From Mauremys mutica (taxonomy: Eukaryota; Chordata; Testudines; Geoemydidae), in contig NC_059073.1 of assembly GCF_020497125.1 (NCBI RefSeq), positions 16,513,225-16,577,224 on the forward strand: a stretch of DNA of 64,000 nucleotides, in the 5' to 3' direction. Position numbers and translations under genes: made by a program. The notes under the pieces are model-generated. The model had not been told where the DNA came from, searched no databases, and saw only the letters and a list, made by a program, of their open reading frames with translations. Positions 22,561 through 33,744 of this stretch are shown here, piece after piece (position 1 is the first letter of the stretch; every line of letters starts with the position of its first letter).

Positions 22561-25500
22561 CTATTATTGCTTTCCATACGTTCTGCTCATGTGTCTTCCC
22601 ATGGCTCCATCTGCCTGCCCCATGATTCCCCCACATGCTCACCGGGACAGCCTCTCTCTTTCTGCCACATCTGTCAGCCCCCAGTTTCTGCACTCAGCTG
22701 CCCTGCTTCTGCTGTCCCTCTTTTTCCTAACACTTAATGCCACTTTGGGGAGGGTGGAGGCTGCTACTAAGTGAGGCCTGCTAGCTAAGCGCTCCCCCCT
22801 ACCTCTGTGAGAAGAGAGCAGTCTACAGTGGAAGGGCATGGGGGGGCATAGGAGGCCAGCACTGATTAATAAATTGCACCTTGCTGTGGCAGGGGGATCA
22901 CAGACATGGGCCAGGACTGTCCCTTCTCGGAATGAATTAGCCATTTAGCCAACAAACATGTCAGCCTAGGCTCTCATCTCAATCCTTAGGTATAGCCTCC
23001 TCCAAAATATTTCCATTTCTCAGGTAGCTGCTCTTAAGCATTTCAGTCCAAATTCAACAGTAAGGTATTTCAATGGGAAGTAGGTGCCTATATAACTTTG
23101 AGGATTTCTTGCTATGGGGCTTGCTCTGCCTGTGATTTCTAGTCCTACCTCATTATCTTCCTCTGAGCTCCTGTGAAGAGAAACCAGGCTGATGTTAATC
23201 CCTACCACCCACGTGAAATCAGGTGTTCTGCATATTCTGTCCAGTTGCAGTGCACAGTTAAAGAGCTCTTCCATGTCACCCAGGTGGTTGCATTGTGGGG
23301 GCAGATGAAGCAACCCCTGTGTGTCATTTGCATGAAAGTTGTTATGATGGAAGGTGTTCTATACAGGAAAAAGCATTTACTGTGGGATAAGCCTCGATGT
23401 GGTGTTCTTTTGGGGGGTTTTAAGCCCTCCGGCAGACTGCTCCCAGACGCTCCCTGTGTCTGCTCCGTGCTATTAGCTAGAGATGACTGGAAAACTTTTG
23501 CAGCAGGCAGAAGCTGCAGAGCTGCATTTAGAAATCCTCCCACTCTCATTAGTGCTGCTTCATTTCGGATTACCTGGGAATGTCTGTGCAGGTTATTAGC
23601 ACTATTCCGGGAACAGATAAGCCACTCACATCAGAGACACGACTGCACAAAAAACTACCCTTTCAGTGAAACTAGGGTCACCTAGGATGTTTTCAAGGCT
23701 GCTATCAGCCAGTGTGTAAATTCCAGCTTGATTTACAGATCCTTCCCCAAGTACTCTCCTCTTGTTGATATTACCTTCAATTATTCCTGTACAATATTCA
23801 GGCAATGAAAAACCCAATCCAAGCAAAGCAGCTAGGAGGTCTAACTTTTACAATGCGGTGATGAAAATTAAATAACCATTCTCCTCCCTCCCTCCCAGTC
23901 TCCCAACCCCCAACTCAACAGGTAGCAAAGGTGACAAAGCATTAATAAAAAAATACCATTCCAAGAGGAATAATCTCTATAATAGAAGAGGAAAGATGTG
24001 AATGGTCTCCTTTTTTTGCACCCTTCTAGAAATGCATTTACAGCTCTTGAAATGACATGTACATTCGTGTATGTCATCACAGCTTTGATGTCCTCAGACA
24101 TAATACATTGTAAATACGTACACAATACAAAGTATTATTATCAGGGAGCTACTGTGGCACCCCACAATTACTTACAAAGTGGTTGTTATTGTTATGCCTT
24201 GTCGGTTCACAGGGACTCATTATTCTTACACGTGCCTGCTCTATTTGCATAAAAACGTGATGACCATGATTCTCTCTTTTTTTATTTTTAGGAGTGTGAG
24301 GGATGGTGTAGTCAAGGAGAATATGGAGAATATGGAGTTTAGTTTAGGTTAGTTTACCCACTTGTTTTTTTACACCTCTTCCGCTGAACAGGGTCTTCCC
24401 CCAAACATCATGGTTTCTTCCTCTACAATGCAAAGACCCAGGTGATGAAATCTCAGCTTATGTGGAGATAGTGTACTGTTTCTTTTAAAAAGTATCTGAG
24501 ATCAAGTGAGGGAGATGTGCAAGGCTGTAGGCAGAAACTGCACACCGCAGGAGGAAGATAGAATGGACCAGAAACTCATCCACTGTGCATCAGTGACTTC
24601 ACTGGGGCTATGCCTGTTTAAATTAGCTGAGGATCTGGCCAACAGCCTTTACAGATGATGTTGTTTTCCTTATTCTGATGAAGTTCCTTGTTGAGCATCA
24701 GAAGAAAGCAACTATTTCAGTAGATCTTTATCATGGTCAGATGACCTCCTTCTGGTGGCACTGGGCTATATGCTGCTTCCTTTGGAGCTATTCCAGCAGG
24801 CCACTAGGGATGGATGCAGATTTTTCTGTTCTCCCACTGAACCCTTTTCCAGGCTGGAGAGTAAAGTAGTAAGAGCCACAGCAACAGCAGCCTAAACGCA
24901 CCTATTAAGACAGAGGACAAATTACTATTTAGAACCAACAGAAGAAAATATCCCCATTGAATTAATGAGCAAATTAAATCTTTCAATTTAATAAGGGCCA
25001 GATTGTTCCACCCTACCCCCTTTGAGCAGCACCCCACTCTGCAAGCCACCCCACTGCTGTTCATGTGAACTTTCAGTGACATAGGTTGTATTCAACATGG
25101 GTAAATGTAGCAGAATCTGCCCCTAAACTTTTCTGAATTGGCCTACAAGTGTCTGACAATGATTTCTGGTGTCATAATCTAAGCAATAGGGACGCAAAGA
25201 GAAGAAACTAAAAAGGTCCAGAGGCATTCTACAAATTTGGGGTAAAGCTTTATAAGTCAAGGCGAGTGGGTCATCCTAATAGGGAGTAGTGTCAGAGATG
25301 GACTGAAGACTACAGTCCCAAATCTTTTCCCCCTAAGCAACTCCCATCCTAAGGTAATTCTCATTGTTCTCCTTCTAAAAACAGCCAGCCAGCAAGCCTG
25401 AGGGTCTCTTTTTCCGCTCAGTTGTTGTTTCATCTGTCCCTTTATCAGTTCTCAATTACATTCACTGGAATTAGAACTATTTTCTTTCATCTTCTGTAAC

Positions 25501-26189
25501 AGGGATAAGTCCCTTTCATGCCTATGCTCTTCAGTTTCTTCCAGATTCAGCTAACCTTCCTAAAGACATATGATTTTTAGCACCATTTGCCTCAAGGATT
25601 CATTACTGGTTAGAAATTCCTTTCTGTCCAGTGTAGGCAAGCTAGCAAATGGCAGGCAAACTGGTGGTGAGATTCCACAGAGTGGGCATCTGTGTAACAT
25701 CTGCTTTGCTGATCTTGTTATTACCAGGATGCTCTGTCCTAGCCTTTTGTTGTTCCAGAAATCTTTCAAGCATATAATAGGTAAAGTTCTAACGTGTCAG
25801 AACCTCCAGCGTCAGCTGACATCTTGGTAATTTGTTTCCCATAGCAACTCATTCAGAATTCCTGACCTTGATAGAGTGGCTAATGTGGCCACTCCTAACG
25901 CATTTTCAACACCCTGGTTAGGTCACAAGTAAACAATGACAAGTACATTTGTGCTGTCCAGATTGTTTTTGTCCTGATTTCTTTCTCTTATTGATCCTTG
26001 TCTGCTATGCTCCACTACTGGTACCTGCCAACAATGGCTTTCTTTTGGTCCACTAATTTTTTAGAAAAAAAAACTGTTGTAAGCTGACACAACAGCATGG
26101 TAAACCATACAAATCAATACATAGCACCTGTATGGACTAGATCCTCAGCTAGTGTAAACAGGAGCAGCTCCATAGTCATTTTTATCCAC
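22561..26189. other. No gene seen; long unique stretch
   Basis: About 3.6 kb without recognisable repeats except small fragments. The longest open frame in the window outside transposons (23173-23685, 170 codons, plus strand) lies here, but it shows no domain, has a composition like random DNA, and an overlapping minus-strand frame is nearly as long. The block around 23430-23640 is rich in ordinary mixed words and might be conserved non-coding DNA; I cannot test that. Confidence 0.4.
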
Positions 26190-26345
26190 AGAGTGTTTAC
26201 AAAGTTGGTAAGCATTATTAGCCCCATTTCATAGATGAGGGTACAGAGAATAGGGTGCAGCTGAGGCATCTAAATTGAGAAGACACTTGAAAATGGAGTC
26301 TTAAGAGACTTATCCAAGGTGACAAAGGGAGTAAGCTGCACTTTA
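26190..26345 (-). repeat. MIR/L2 relic, antisense
   Basis: 'GTTTACAAAGTTGG...ATTATTAGCCCCATTTCATAGATGAGG...GACTTATCCAAGGTGACAAAGGGAGTAAG' is the usual antisense order of a MIR 3' half and core. Confidence 0.5.
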
Positions 26346-26420
26346 TATCCTCTCTTATCTCTACAAGGAAGTAGAATTGTCTGGGGGAAAGCTGGACTAA
26401 ATCAACACATTAAATTCCAC

Positions 26421-26492
26421 AGGTGAAATCCTAGCCCCATTGAAGTGAATGGGATCTTTGCTGTTGACTTCAGCGGGGCTAGGATTTTACCT
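26421..26492. mobile_element. 72-bp palindromic MITE
   Basis: AGGTGAAATCCTAGCCCCATTGAAG at the left is the near reverse complement of CTTCAGCGGGGCTAGGATTTTACCT at the right. A similar one lies at 50111-50180. Confidence 0.6.
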
Positions 26493-26519
26493 ATGTGTAA
26501 CTTAATTAGGGCTGCTTGG

Positions 26520-27020
26520 AAATTTGCTGTCAACCATTTTTAATAAAAATTGGTGGCTTGACTAAATCATATTTTTTCATGAAAACTGTCTGCTTTTGTG
26601 GAAAATTTCAGCTTTTCACCCCCAAACTGCATACCTAGAAACTGAAAAAATTGTGTTTTTTTGCTAAAAACCAGAAAATCATAATTCAGAAATGGTGCTT
26701 TGCTGCTTCCATGGAGTTGTAGTTCATATGACTCATGCCCCCATTCACCTCCATGGAATAAAGTCTTCAGATGGACTACATTTCCCATGATGCACCACAG
26801 TGAGGGACTCCTATTATATATTGTGGAGGCTCAGCAAGAGAGGAGACCTTGGTGCACCACGGGAGATATAATCTCACCTAGGAGCCTGGCCCACGGAGAA
26901 GAATGCAAACCCGAAGCACTTGAACTACACCTCCAGAGACACCACCATGGTGTCTCTGACTCAAAGTTTTCAGCTGAAAGTTTTCAGTTTTCAATTTTTC
27001 ACCAAAAACTCAATATTTGC
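26520..27020 (+). mobile_element. AT-rich-ended MITE with ZNF143-like motifs, copy 1
   Basis: AT-rich ends with words like GAAAATTTCAGCTTTTCACC and GTTTTCAGTTTTCAATTTTTCACC enclose a core that has several copies of an ACTACA-YTCCCA-ATGC motif. The clearest is ACTACATTTCCCATGATGC at 26775-26793; decayed ones lie near 26706-26726 (minus strand) and 26930. The same core order is found in inverted orientation at 48060-48650. Boundaries are estimates. Confidence 0.55.
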
Positions 27021-27576
27021 CATGAGAAAAATAAAATGCCATCAATCTCTAAACTTAATATTGGTCAGTTATTGCTACTCAAAATAGTGAACATGCAAAA
27101 TCCTTTATTCGGTGAATATGTTCTTTGCTTTTTTAAAATAAAAAATGTATGTTGCATGGAAAGAAGCATCTTCTTTCCTCTTCTCTAGTACTGTGTATGA
27201 ATCTGGTGATCAGGGATAAAGGGGTTTGTGTGAATAACAAAGCTGAGAGTAAATAATGTCAGATTTATTCAGTTTTGGGATTGTTGATTTTTTTTTTCAA
27301 ACTGACTCCCTGGACCATCATTAGTGGCCAGTAAAATAGCCAAGCCATTCTCCTATGTAAAGGCAGTAGAACTCCTTTGCAATTTAAATGTAAATGTACA
27401 GTTTGCCAAAAGAAACTATTGTACAACATCCAAACATGTTATAAAAATCTGCTAGCACCCTATTAATATTAATCATACTACAAACTCAGGGCAGGGCAGC
27501 TACAATGAGAAACCCAATAAACAATCATTCTGCTAGGAAAGGCAATATGCAATAATTAAGCTATGAGTAACTAATA
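27021..27576. other. No gene seen; unique DNA
   Basis: AT-rich DNA without recognisable elements. Confidence 0.35.
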
Positions 27577-27584
27577 CATTATAG

Positions 27585-27813
27585 CAGGGATCAGCAACCT
27601 TTGGCATGCAGCTCACCAGGGTAAGCGCCCTGGCGGCCAGTACATCCCTTGGCCTGTGCCGCTTCCCGCCGCCTCCATTGGCCTGGTACGGTGAACCACA
27701 GCCAGTGGGAGCCGCGATCGGCCGAACCTGCAGATGTGGCAGGTAAACAAACTGGCCCAGCCTGTCAGGGGGCTTACCCTGGCGAGCCACGTGCCAAAGG
27801 TTGCCGATCCCTG
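27585..27813. mobile_element. Non-autonomous hAT element, 229 bp
   Basis: Begins CAGGGATCAGCAACCTTTGG and ends CCAAAGGTTGCCGATCCCTG. Flanks CATTATAG and GTTTATAC match at 5 of 8 bases, a weak 8-bp duplication. The two halves are largely inverted copies (CTCACCAGGGTAAGCGCCCTGG against CAGGGGGCTTACCCTGGCGAG). Confidence 0.78.
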
Positions 27814-27821
27814 GTTTATAC

Positions 27822-29545
27822 CTTAGTCCTGTGATTCTGTGAGGAAAGCTCAACAAGATTTTAAGCCTTCCTGGGCCTTCTGTAACTGCTACCTTTATTT
27901 AATGAACAAAAAAAAGTGTATGAGACTGCAGAGTCTTTTGCTTACAAAGCAAAAATGCCTATCCAGCTGATTTGCAAATAGAATAACAAAATGTCATCAT
28001 CCTTAGCTACATAATACTTATTTAGTATCTTTCAACATAGAGGGACTTAACATCCATATATAAGGTACTGCTGACTTGATTCAGACTTTACACTAACATA
28101 AATCAGGAATAACTCCACTAACAGCAGAATAAACCAGATCAGAATCAATCCCAAAGTCTGCAGGTTATTATTGTGTTTTTTTAATTCTCCAAGAATTCCC
28201 ATTCTCTTAAGCCACAAAGCTCCCTATGGTTGCTGTTTTTTCTGCTGGCTGTGAATCTTATGCCAATGCAGGGTTAGCTGTATACAATCACTGTCACCAA
28301 AAAAACACAGCTAGGAAATATGCCTGCATGTTTTGAAAAATGCCATGCCGTGTGTGCAATTCAAGTAGGTGCAGGTGAGCCATAAACAAACCTCACCACT
28401 AAGCAACTTCTCGGCTTTTCACGCCCTTAGCAGATGGGCCTGCAGTACACAGAAGGGCTATTGTTACACTTTAATCTCTTTTCAGTATAGGGAGCTACTG
28501 TTCTCTCTACTGATAAAACATAAATTGCTTATTCTACAAAGCAGCCTTCATCTGACCACTCACTGTCTGCACGCCCCTCTCACTGAGCTCCTGCTAATCT
28601 CTCTCCTCTTCCTTTTAGTCTGTGCTCTGTTTAGAAACTTGAGGGATTTTTCTTTATAAGGCCACATGGCCTCATACAGAAGTGAGATTAGTGTGAGTGT
28701 GTGTGGGGAGGGGGAGTTCCTTTCCTTTCCTGCCTGTGTGATGAAACCCCATGGGGGGAAAAATGGGGGTGAGGGGAAGAGAAATGTGCAGCCTGTTATC
28801 AAGGCCAGTAAAATTTCAAACCCAGATGATGTGTTCGATTTCATAGTGAGTGTGCACATCAATAGCCCTGTAGCATCATCAGCCAAGTCTCCATGTTATA
28901 TTGGAATTATGGAGATCCCTAGAGGTTAATGATAGGGGGGAATATTCTCAGCTGATGTAAACTGGCAATGCTCCATTGACTTCAATAGAGTTCCAGTTGA
29001 GAATCTCGCCCAAGATTTTTAGGTGTCCTGACCACCTACAACTCCACCTGAAGTCATTTGGGAGCTGCCAGTGCTCAACATCTCTGGAAATCAGGCCTCC
29101 TATTTTATCTTTGGAGTTAGACTGTAATAAGAAGGAGATAAAGGATAATACAGAAACATTGTTGTGCTAGCATAGAAGTCAGTGGGGCATCCTGGCCTTG
29201 AATTCTGTGCAAGCCTCTGGTCCAATGGGGCAGAGAACAAACAGAAAAAGTCCAGGGAAGTGTAACAAAAACTATTATGAGGACTCGGTGAGAGATTAAA
29301 TAGAGCAAGATTCTTTAGGAAGGAAAGGAGAGGATTAAAAATGAGGCCCAGAGATAAGGGATGTAGTGCAGGGTATAGAAAAGGCCAGTCAGGTTTACCC
29401 TTTCCTATCAGAGCAAGGAGACACTGGAAAAAAATGGAAATGTAAAATATAAACTGATCAAAAGGAAATACTTTTGAATGTAAAATGTGCCACATGATTG
29501 AGATCCTATGATTATAGAGGAGGGGGCAAGTAGCCTGTATTATAC
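27822..29545. other. No gene seen; unique DNA
   Basis: About 1.7 kb with open frames up to 162 codons (minus strand, 29100-29588), none with a motif. Small palindromic MITE-like pieces lie near 28070-28160 and 28940-29010 (words such as CATTGACTTCAATAGAGTTCC). Confidence 0.35.
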
Positions 29546-29553
29546 CCATGTAG

Positions 29554-30416
29554 CAGGGGTGGCCAAACTTACTGACCCTCCAAGCCACACAGGAAAATCT
29601 TCAGAAGTTCGAGAGCCAGGGTGCAGGTCATCAGCCCCAGGGCCGCCCAGAGGATTCCGGGGACCTGGGGTCTTCGGCAGCGGGGGGTCCTTCCGTTCCG
29701 GGACCCGCCGCCGAAGTGCCCCAAAGACCCGCGGCAGGGACCCCCCACCGCCGAATTACCGCTGAAGCGGGACCCGCCGCCGAAGCGCAGCTCGGTCTTC
29801 GGCGGTAATTCGGCGGAGGGGGGCTCCCGCCGCGGGTCTTCGGGGCACTTCGGCGGCGGGTCCCGGAAGGGAAGGGCCCCCCGCCGCCGAATTACCGCCG
29901 AAGACCGAGCTGAACTTCGGCGGCAGGTCCCGCTCCGTCTTCGGCGGTAATTCGCCAGCGGGGGGGTCCTTCCGCTCCGGGGCGGAAGGACCCCCCCCCG
30001 CCAGCGAAGACCGGGAGCGAAGAAGCTCCTGCGCCTGGCCCCGCAAGAGTTTTCCGGGCCCCCCGGAGCGAGTGAGGGACCCCGCTCCAGGGGCCCCGAA
30101 AAACTCTCGTGGGGGCCCCTGTGGGGCTCGGGGCCTGGGGCAAATTGAACCCTCTTGCCCCCCCCTCTGGGCGGCCCTGATCAGCCCTGCTCCTGCTGAA
30201 GCCCCGAGACCCTGCTTCCTGCTGGGCAGAAACCCTGAGACCCTCCTCCACACAGGGCAGAAGCGCCTATCCCACCTCCCCGCTGCAAGGCAGAGGACCC
30301 GAGCTCCCCGCCCCTCGTCTGGTAGGTGGAGAATGTGGGGTAAGGAGCTCTGAGAGCTGCACTTTAACAGTAAAAGAACCGCTTGTCGCTCGTGAGCCAC
30401 AGTTTGGCCACCGCTG
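29554..30416. mobile_element. Non-autonomous hAT element, 863 bp, CpG-rich core
   Basis: Begins CAGGGGTGGCCAAACTTACTG and ends CACAGTTTGGCCACCGCTG. Flanks CCATGTAG (29546-29553) and CCATATAA (30417-30424) agree at 6 of 8. The core 29640-30330 is very GC- and CpG-rich, with many inverted and direct repeats of words like TTCGGCGG and GGTAATTCGGCGG. Overlapping open frames there (up to 214 codons) come from the lack of stop codons in GC-rich DNA. No transposase. Confidence 0.85.
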
Positions 30417-30449
30417 CCATATAATGTAGGGAAAATAAAGACCAGGGTC

Positions 30450-30595
30450 AGAGTTCAGTGTGGCTCCACACTTGCTTACAGTTAAGTGTCTGGCTGGCCT
30501 GAAGCCTCAATAACTTGCTCAAAGTCACAAAGTAATTAATGGAAGAACTAGGAACACAGCCTAAGAATTTTATTTCCCTGCCCCTCCACCCCCAT
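30450..30595 (-). repeat. MIR relic, antisense
   Basis: 'ATAACTTGCTCAAAGTCACAAAGTAATTAATGGAAGAACTAGGAACACAG' matches the antisense MIR core order. Confidence 0.5.
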
Positions 30596-31503
30596 TCTGA
30601 GGCCTGTGTTCTCACCAGCAGACACTACTGCTTCGTCATAATTAATACACATTGTATTTACACCTCAAGATTTGACTGGGGAAACTATCTTTCCATTATC
30701 CTTTTTGATTAATGATTCTCATGGCATGAAAACATCCAGGGGGAAAGTATCTTCTTGTCTGATACTCAGTCAATGTTTGTCTGTTCTTGGATCACACACA
30801 TCAGTAAAATCAGCCAACCCTCTTTTGAAATATTTGCAGTGAAGCCAGCAAAGGCATTTCCGTAAGGACTGAATTCTGTCAGATACATCCCTAAGTACCC
30901 AAAGAGGGCAATACCCTGGTGTGAGATTTTAGGGTGGACTAGGGGAACTGAATCAAAGGAGTAAGGGGGATGAAATTAAGCAAGGGTGAATTCAGCCTAA
31001 ATACCAGCATTCAATTTCCCAGCAGTGAGAGGTTTTAGACTATCAAATAACTTCATTAGTTGCGGGAGCCCAATCTCCTGAGTAATTTAAAACTAGGGTG
31101 ACAAATCACTGAAAAGAAAACTGAAACTTAGGGACCAATCTTGCAGTGGCAGAAGGATGAACTAGATCACACTAGAGAAGGAAACCTCCGGTTGTGTTAA
31201 TAGTCCTATGGCAGGGGCAACACCATCCACCTCTGGGCATGACAATTTACCCATGAGGATGCCACCAATTTTCTTGACATCCCTGATCTCAAAATACCAC
31301 CCTCCATAGGGTGATGCCTTAGAGATCGGCATTACAGTGTCAGAAACATTGATTTGCTAGCCCCACATATTTGTTCTTAGAAGCAGAAAGCTAAAAGTGC
31401 TTTCGGTCCCCCCCCACTGCCTTCCCACAAGCATCAGAACACCCACGTGTTCATTTTGTGATCAGCTCATCGGAGACAGAAAAGGGATGTCTTATTTATT
31501 CTA
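30596..31503. other. No gene seen; unique DNA
   Basis: No recognisable element or motif-bearing frame. Confidence 0.35.
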
Positions 31504-31698
31504 GGCACTGTTGTTGATGACATACTGGTTGCCATAAAAGCTGGAAAGTCAGACCAATTTTATGAGCAATTAAATAGGGTCTATTCAAAGGTAATTAATT
31601 TTATAGCGGAGGTTGAACAAGGTGATAGTATAACATTCTTACATGCATTGATGATAGAGGGAAATGATGGCTCACTGACTATTAAATGGTTCCAAACG
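31504..31698 (+). pseudogene. Possible Penelope-like reverse transcriptase scrap
   Basis: A 65-codon stretch without stops reads GTVVDDILVAIKAGKSD, then FYEQLNRVY, then EVEQGDSITFLHALM and DGSLTIKWF. The order (YVDD-like box, F-x-x-x-LN, E-x-E-x-x-x-x-I-x-FLDxL, DGSLTTK) is how I remember Penelope-like RTs; the YVDD is VVDD here and FLD is FLH. No start, no GIY-YIG endonuclease and no flanking parts are visible. It could instead belong to another RT family. Confidence 0.45.
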
Positions 31699-31903
31699 TT
31701 CACACTGCAGGTCATTATTATTATTTTAGTCTATTCGCCCTATTGCTATGAAAGAAGCTCTCATCTCCTGGCTGGTTTTTAAAAAGCAATTTATGCACGC
31801 TCTAATGAATACTATGTATGTCACAGTCTTTATGAAAATTAGCTCTTCGCTTTATTGATTGTGGAGATCTTACGCTCATTTGTGATGTGACCAACAGTTC
31901 GAT

Positions 31904-32033
31904 ATCAGAGGGGTAGCCGTGTTAGTCTGGATCTGTAAAAGCAGCAAAGAGTCTTGTGGCACCTTACAGACTAACAGACGTTTTGGAGCATGAGCTTTCG
32001 TGGGTGAATACCCACTTCGTCGGATGCATGCAT
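31904..32033 (+). mobile_element. SINE-like turtle repeat, subfamily A, single copy
   Basis: A 130-bp unit runs from ATCAGAGGGGTAGCCG through TGTTAGTCT (31920-31928), AGACTAACA (31968-31976), a hairpin GTGGGT-GAAT-ACCCAC (32000-32015) to the end GGATGCATGCAT. A perfect 10-bp duplication ACAGTTCGAT flanks it (31894-31903 and 32034-32043). The short GCAT-repeat tail and duplication suggest LINE-assisted retroposition, although no standard pol III A and B boxes are obvious. Confidence 0.82.
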
Positions 32034-32259
32034 ACAGTTCGATGTATACCAGTGAAGATAATAGTTCCTTCCGATTTCTAGAGAAGAAAATGGAGGAAAG
32101 GCATGTAATGAGCAACATTAGAGGTTATGTTCCTTGGTTCCATTGGGGTTGCTTATGTGAAGTTTAGAATGCAGTTAACAACTTGCACGTAGCACCACAA
32201 GAGCTTGCTCAGGGAAGTGAAAAATCATCACCCTCCAGGACTGAGAGTGGGAGGTCCAA

Positions 32260-33080
32260 GCCAATGCTAGGAACACAGAAATTGCAATGCTGGATCAGAC
32301 TCAAGGTCCATCGATCTCAGTATCTTGTCATTAACAGTGGCTGGCACCAGATGCTTCAGAGGAAGGTGTAAGAAACCTGAAATAGGCAAATGTGGGATAA
32401 TCTGCCCCTCACATAGGTCTCATCCTGATTTCTAATAGATATTGGATCAGGCCATGAAACATGAGGGATCATCCACAAAATTGTTATCTTTAATTATGAT
32501 AACTGGATATTCCCGATACCCATATAAATATCCAGTCCTTTTTTTTCTATCTTGCTAAGTTCTTGATCTCAACTACTTCCTGTGGCAATGAGTTTCACAG
32601 CATAATTACATGCTCTGTGAAAAAGTCTTTCCTATTTATCAGGTTTGAATTTACCAGCTTTTAATTTTATTAAATTTCCCCTGGTTCCTGCTTTGAGATA
32701 GGAAGAGCAGCAGTTTCCAATCAATCTTCTCCAGACCATTCATTATTTTATATCTTTTTATCATGCCCCCTCTGATTGGTCTCATTTCTAAGGAAAGCAA
32801 TCCTACTCCTTTCAATCGCTCTTCATATGACAGTTTTTTCCATGTTCTTGCTCATTCTTGTTGCCTTTCTGTGAAACCCCTCTAATTCGCCAGTATTCTT
32901 GAGATGAAATGACCAGGACATCATAAAATATTCCAGCTGACACCACATCAATAATTTCTATAAAGTCATTATAAATTTCCATTCATTCTTTATACATCCT
33001 AGTATCCTGTTTGCTTTTTGACAGCAACTGAACACTGATCAAAGGTTTTCATTGGGTTTTCTGAAATAATGCTTGATACA
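32260..33080 (-). pseudogene. Old CR1 3' region, antisense
   Basis: The plus strand begins with the antisense CR1 tail ('GCTGGATCAGACTCAAGGTCCATCGATCTCAGTATC'). It continues with words typical of antisense CR1 C-terminal coding DNA ('GAAAAAGTCTTTCCTATT', 'CATGCCCCCTCTGATTGG', 'AATATTCCAGCTGA', 'TCCTGTTTGCTTTTTGACAGC'). No intact frame. Confidence 0.7.
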
Positions 33081-33089
33081 GTTAATTTG

Positions 33090-33735
33090 GAATCATAGAA
33101 TTGTAGGACTGGAAGGGATCTCAAGAGGTCATCTGTCCAGTCCTCTGCACTCATGGCAGGACTAAGTATTATCTAGACCATCCCTGACAGTTGTATGTCT
33201 AACCTGCTCTTAAAAATCTGCAATGATGGAGATTCCACAACCTCCCTAGGAAATTTATTCCAGTGCTTAACCACCCTGACAGTTAAGAAGTTTTTCCTAA
33301 TGTCCAGCCTAAACCTCCTTTGCTGCAATTTAAGCCCATTGCTTCATCCTATCCTCAGAGGTTAAGGAGAATATTTTTCTCCCTCTTCCTTCTAACAACC
33401 GTTATGTATTTGAAAACTGTTAGCATGTCCCCTCTCAGTCTTCTCTTCTCCAGACTAAACAAACCCATTTTTTTTTCAATCTTCCCTCTTAGGTCATCTT
33501 TTGTAAAACTTTAATCATTTTTATTGCTCTTCTCTGGATTTTCTCCTATTTGTTCACATCTTTCCTGAAATGTGGCACCCAGAACTAGACACAATACTCC
33601 AGATGAGGCCTAATCAGCGCAGAATAGAATGGAAGAATTATTTCTTGTATCTTGCTTACAACAGTCCTGCTAATTTATCCCAGAATAATGTTTGCTTTTT
33701 TTGCAATGATGTTACATTTGTGAAACTACACCCCA
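33090..33735 (-). pseudogene. Younger CR1 3' region, antisense
   Basis: Starts with 'GAATCATAGAATTGTAGGACTGGAAGGGATCTC', the antisense CR1 3' terminus. It then follows the CR1 C-terminal coding order in reverse ('CCACAACCTCCCTAGG', 'CTTAACCACCCTGACAG', 'CATGTCCCCTCTCAGTCTTC', 'ACACAATACTCCAGATGAGGCC'). Distinct from, and directly next to, the older antisense CR1. Confidence 0.8.
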
Positions 33736-33744
33736 TATTCATCA

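Noticed and set aside
23173..23685. 170-codon plus-strand open frame
   Set aside because: No domain, no codon pattern, and an overlapping minus-strand frame of 115 codons; likely chance in unique DNA.
29756..30400. 214-codon frame
   Set aside because: Lies in the CpG-rich hAT core, several frames are open at once, and there is no transposase motif.
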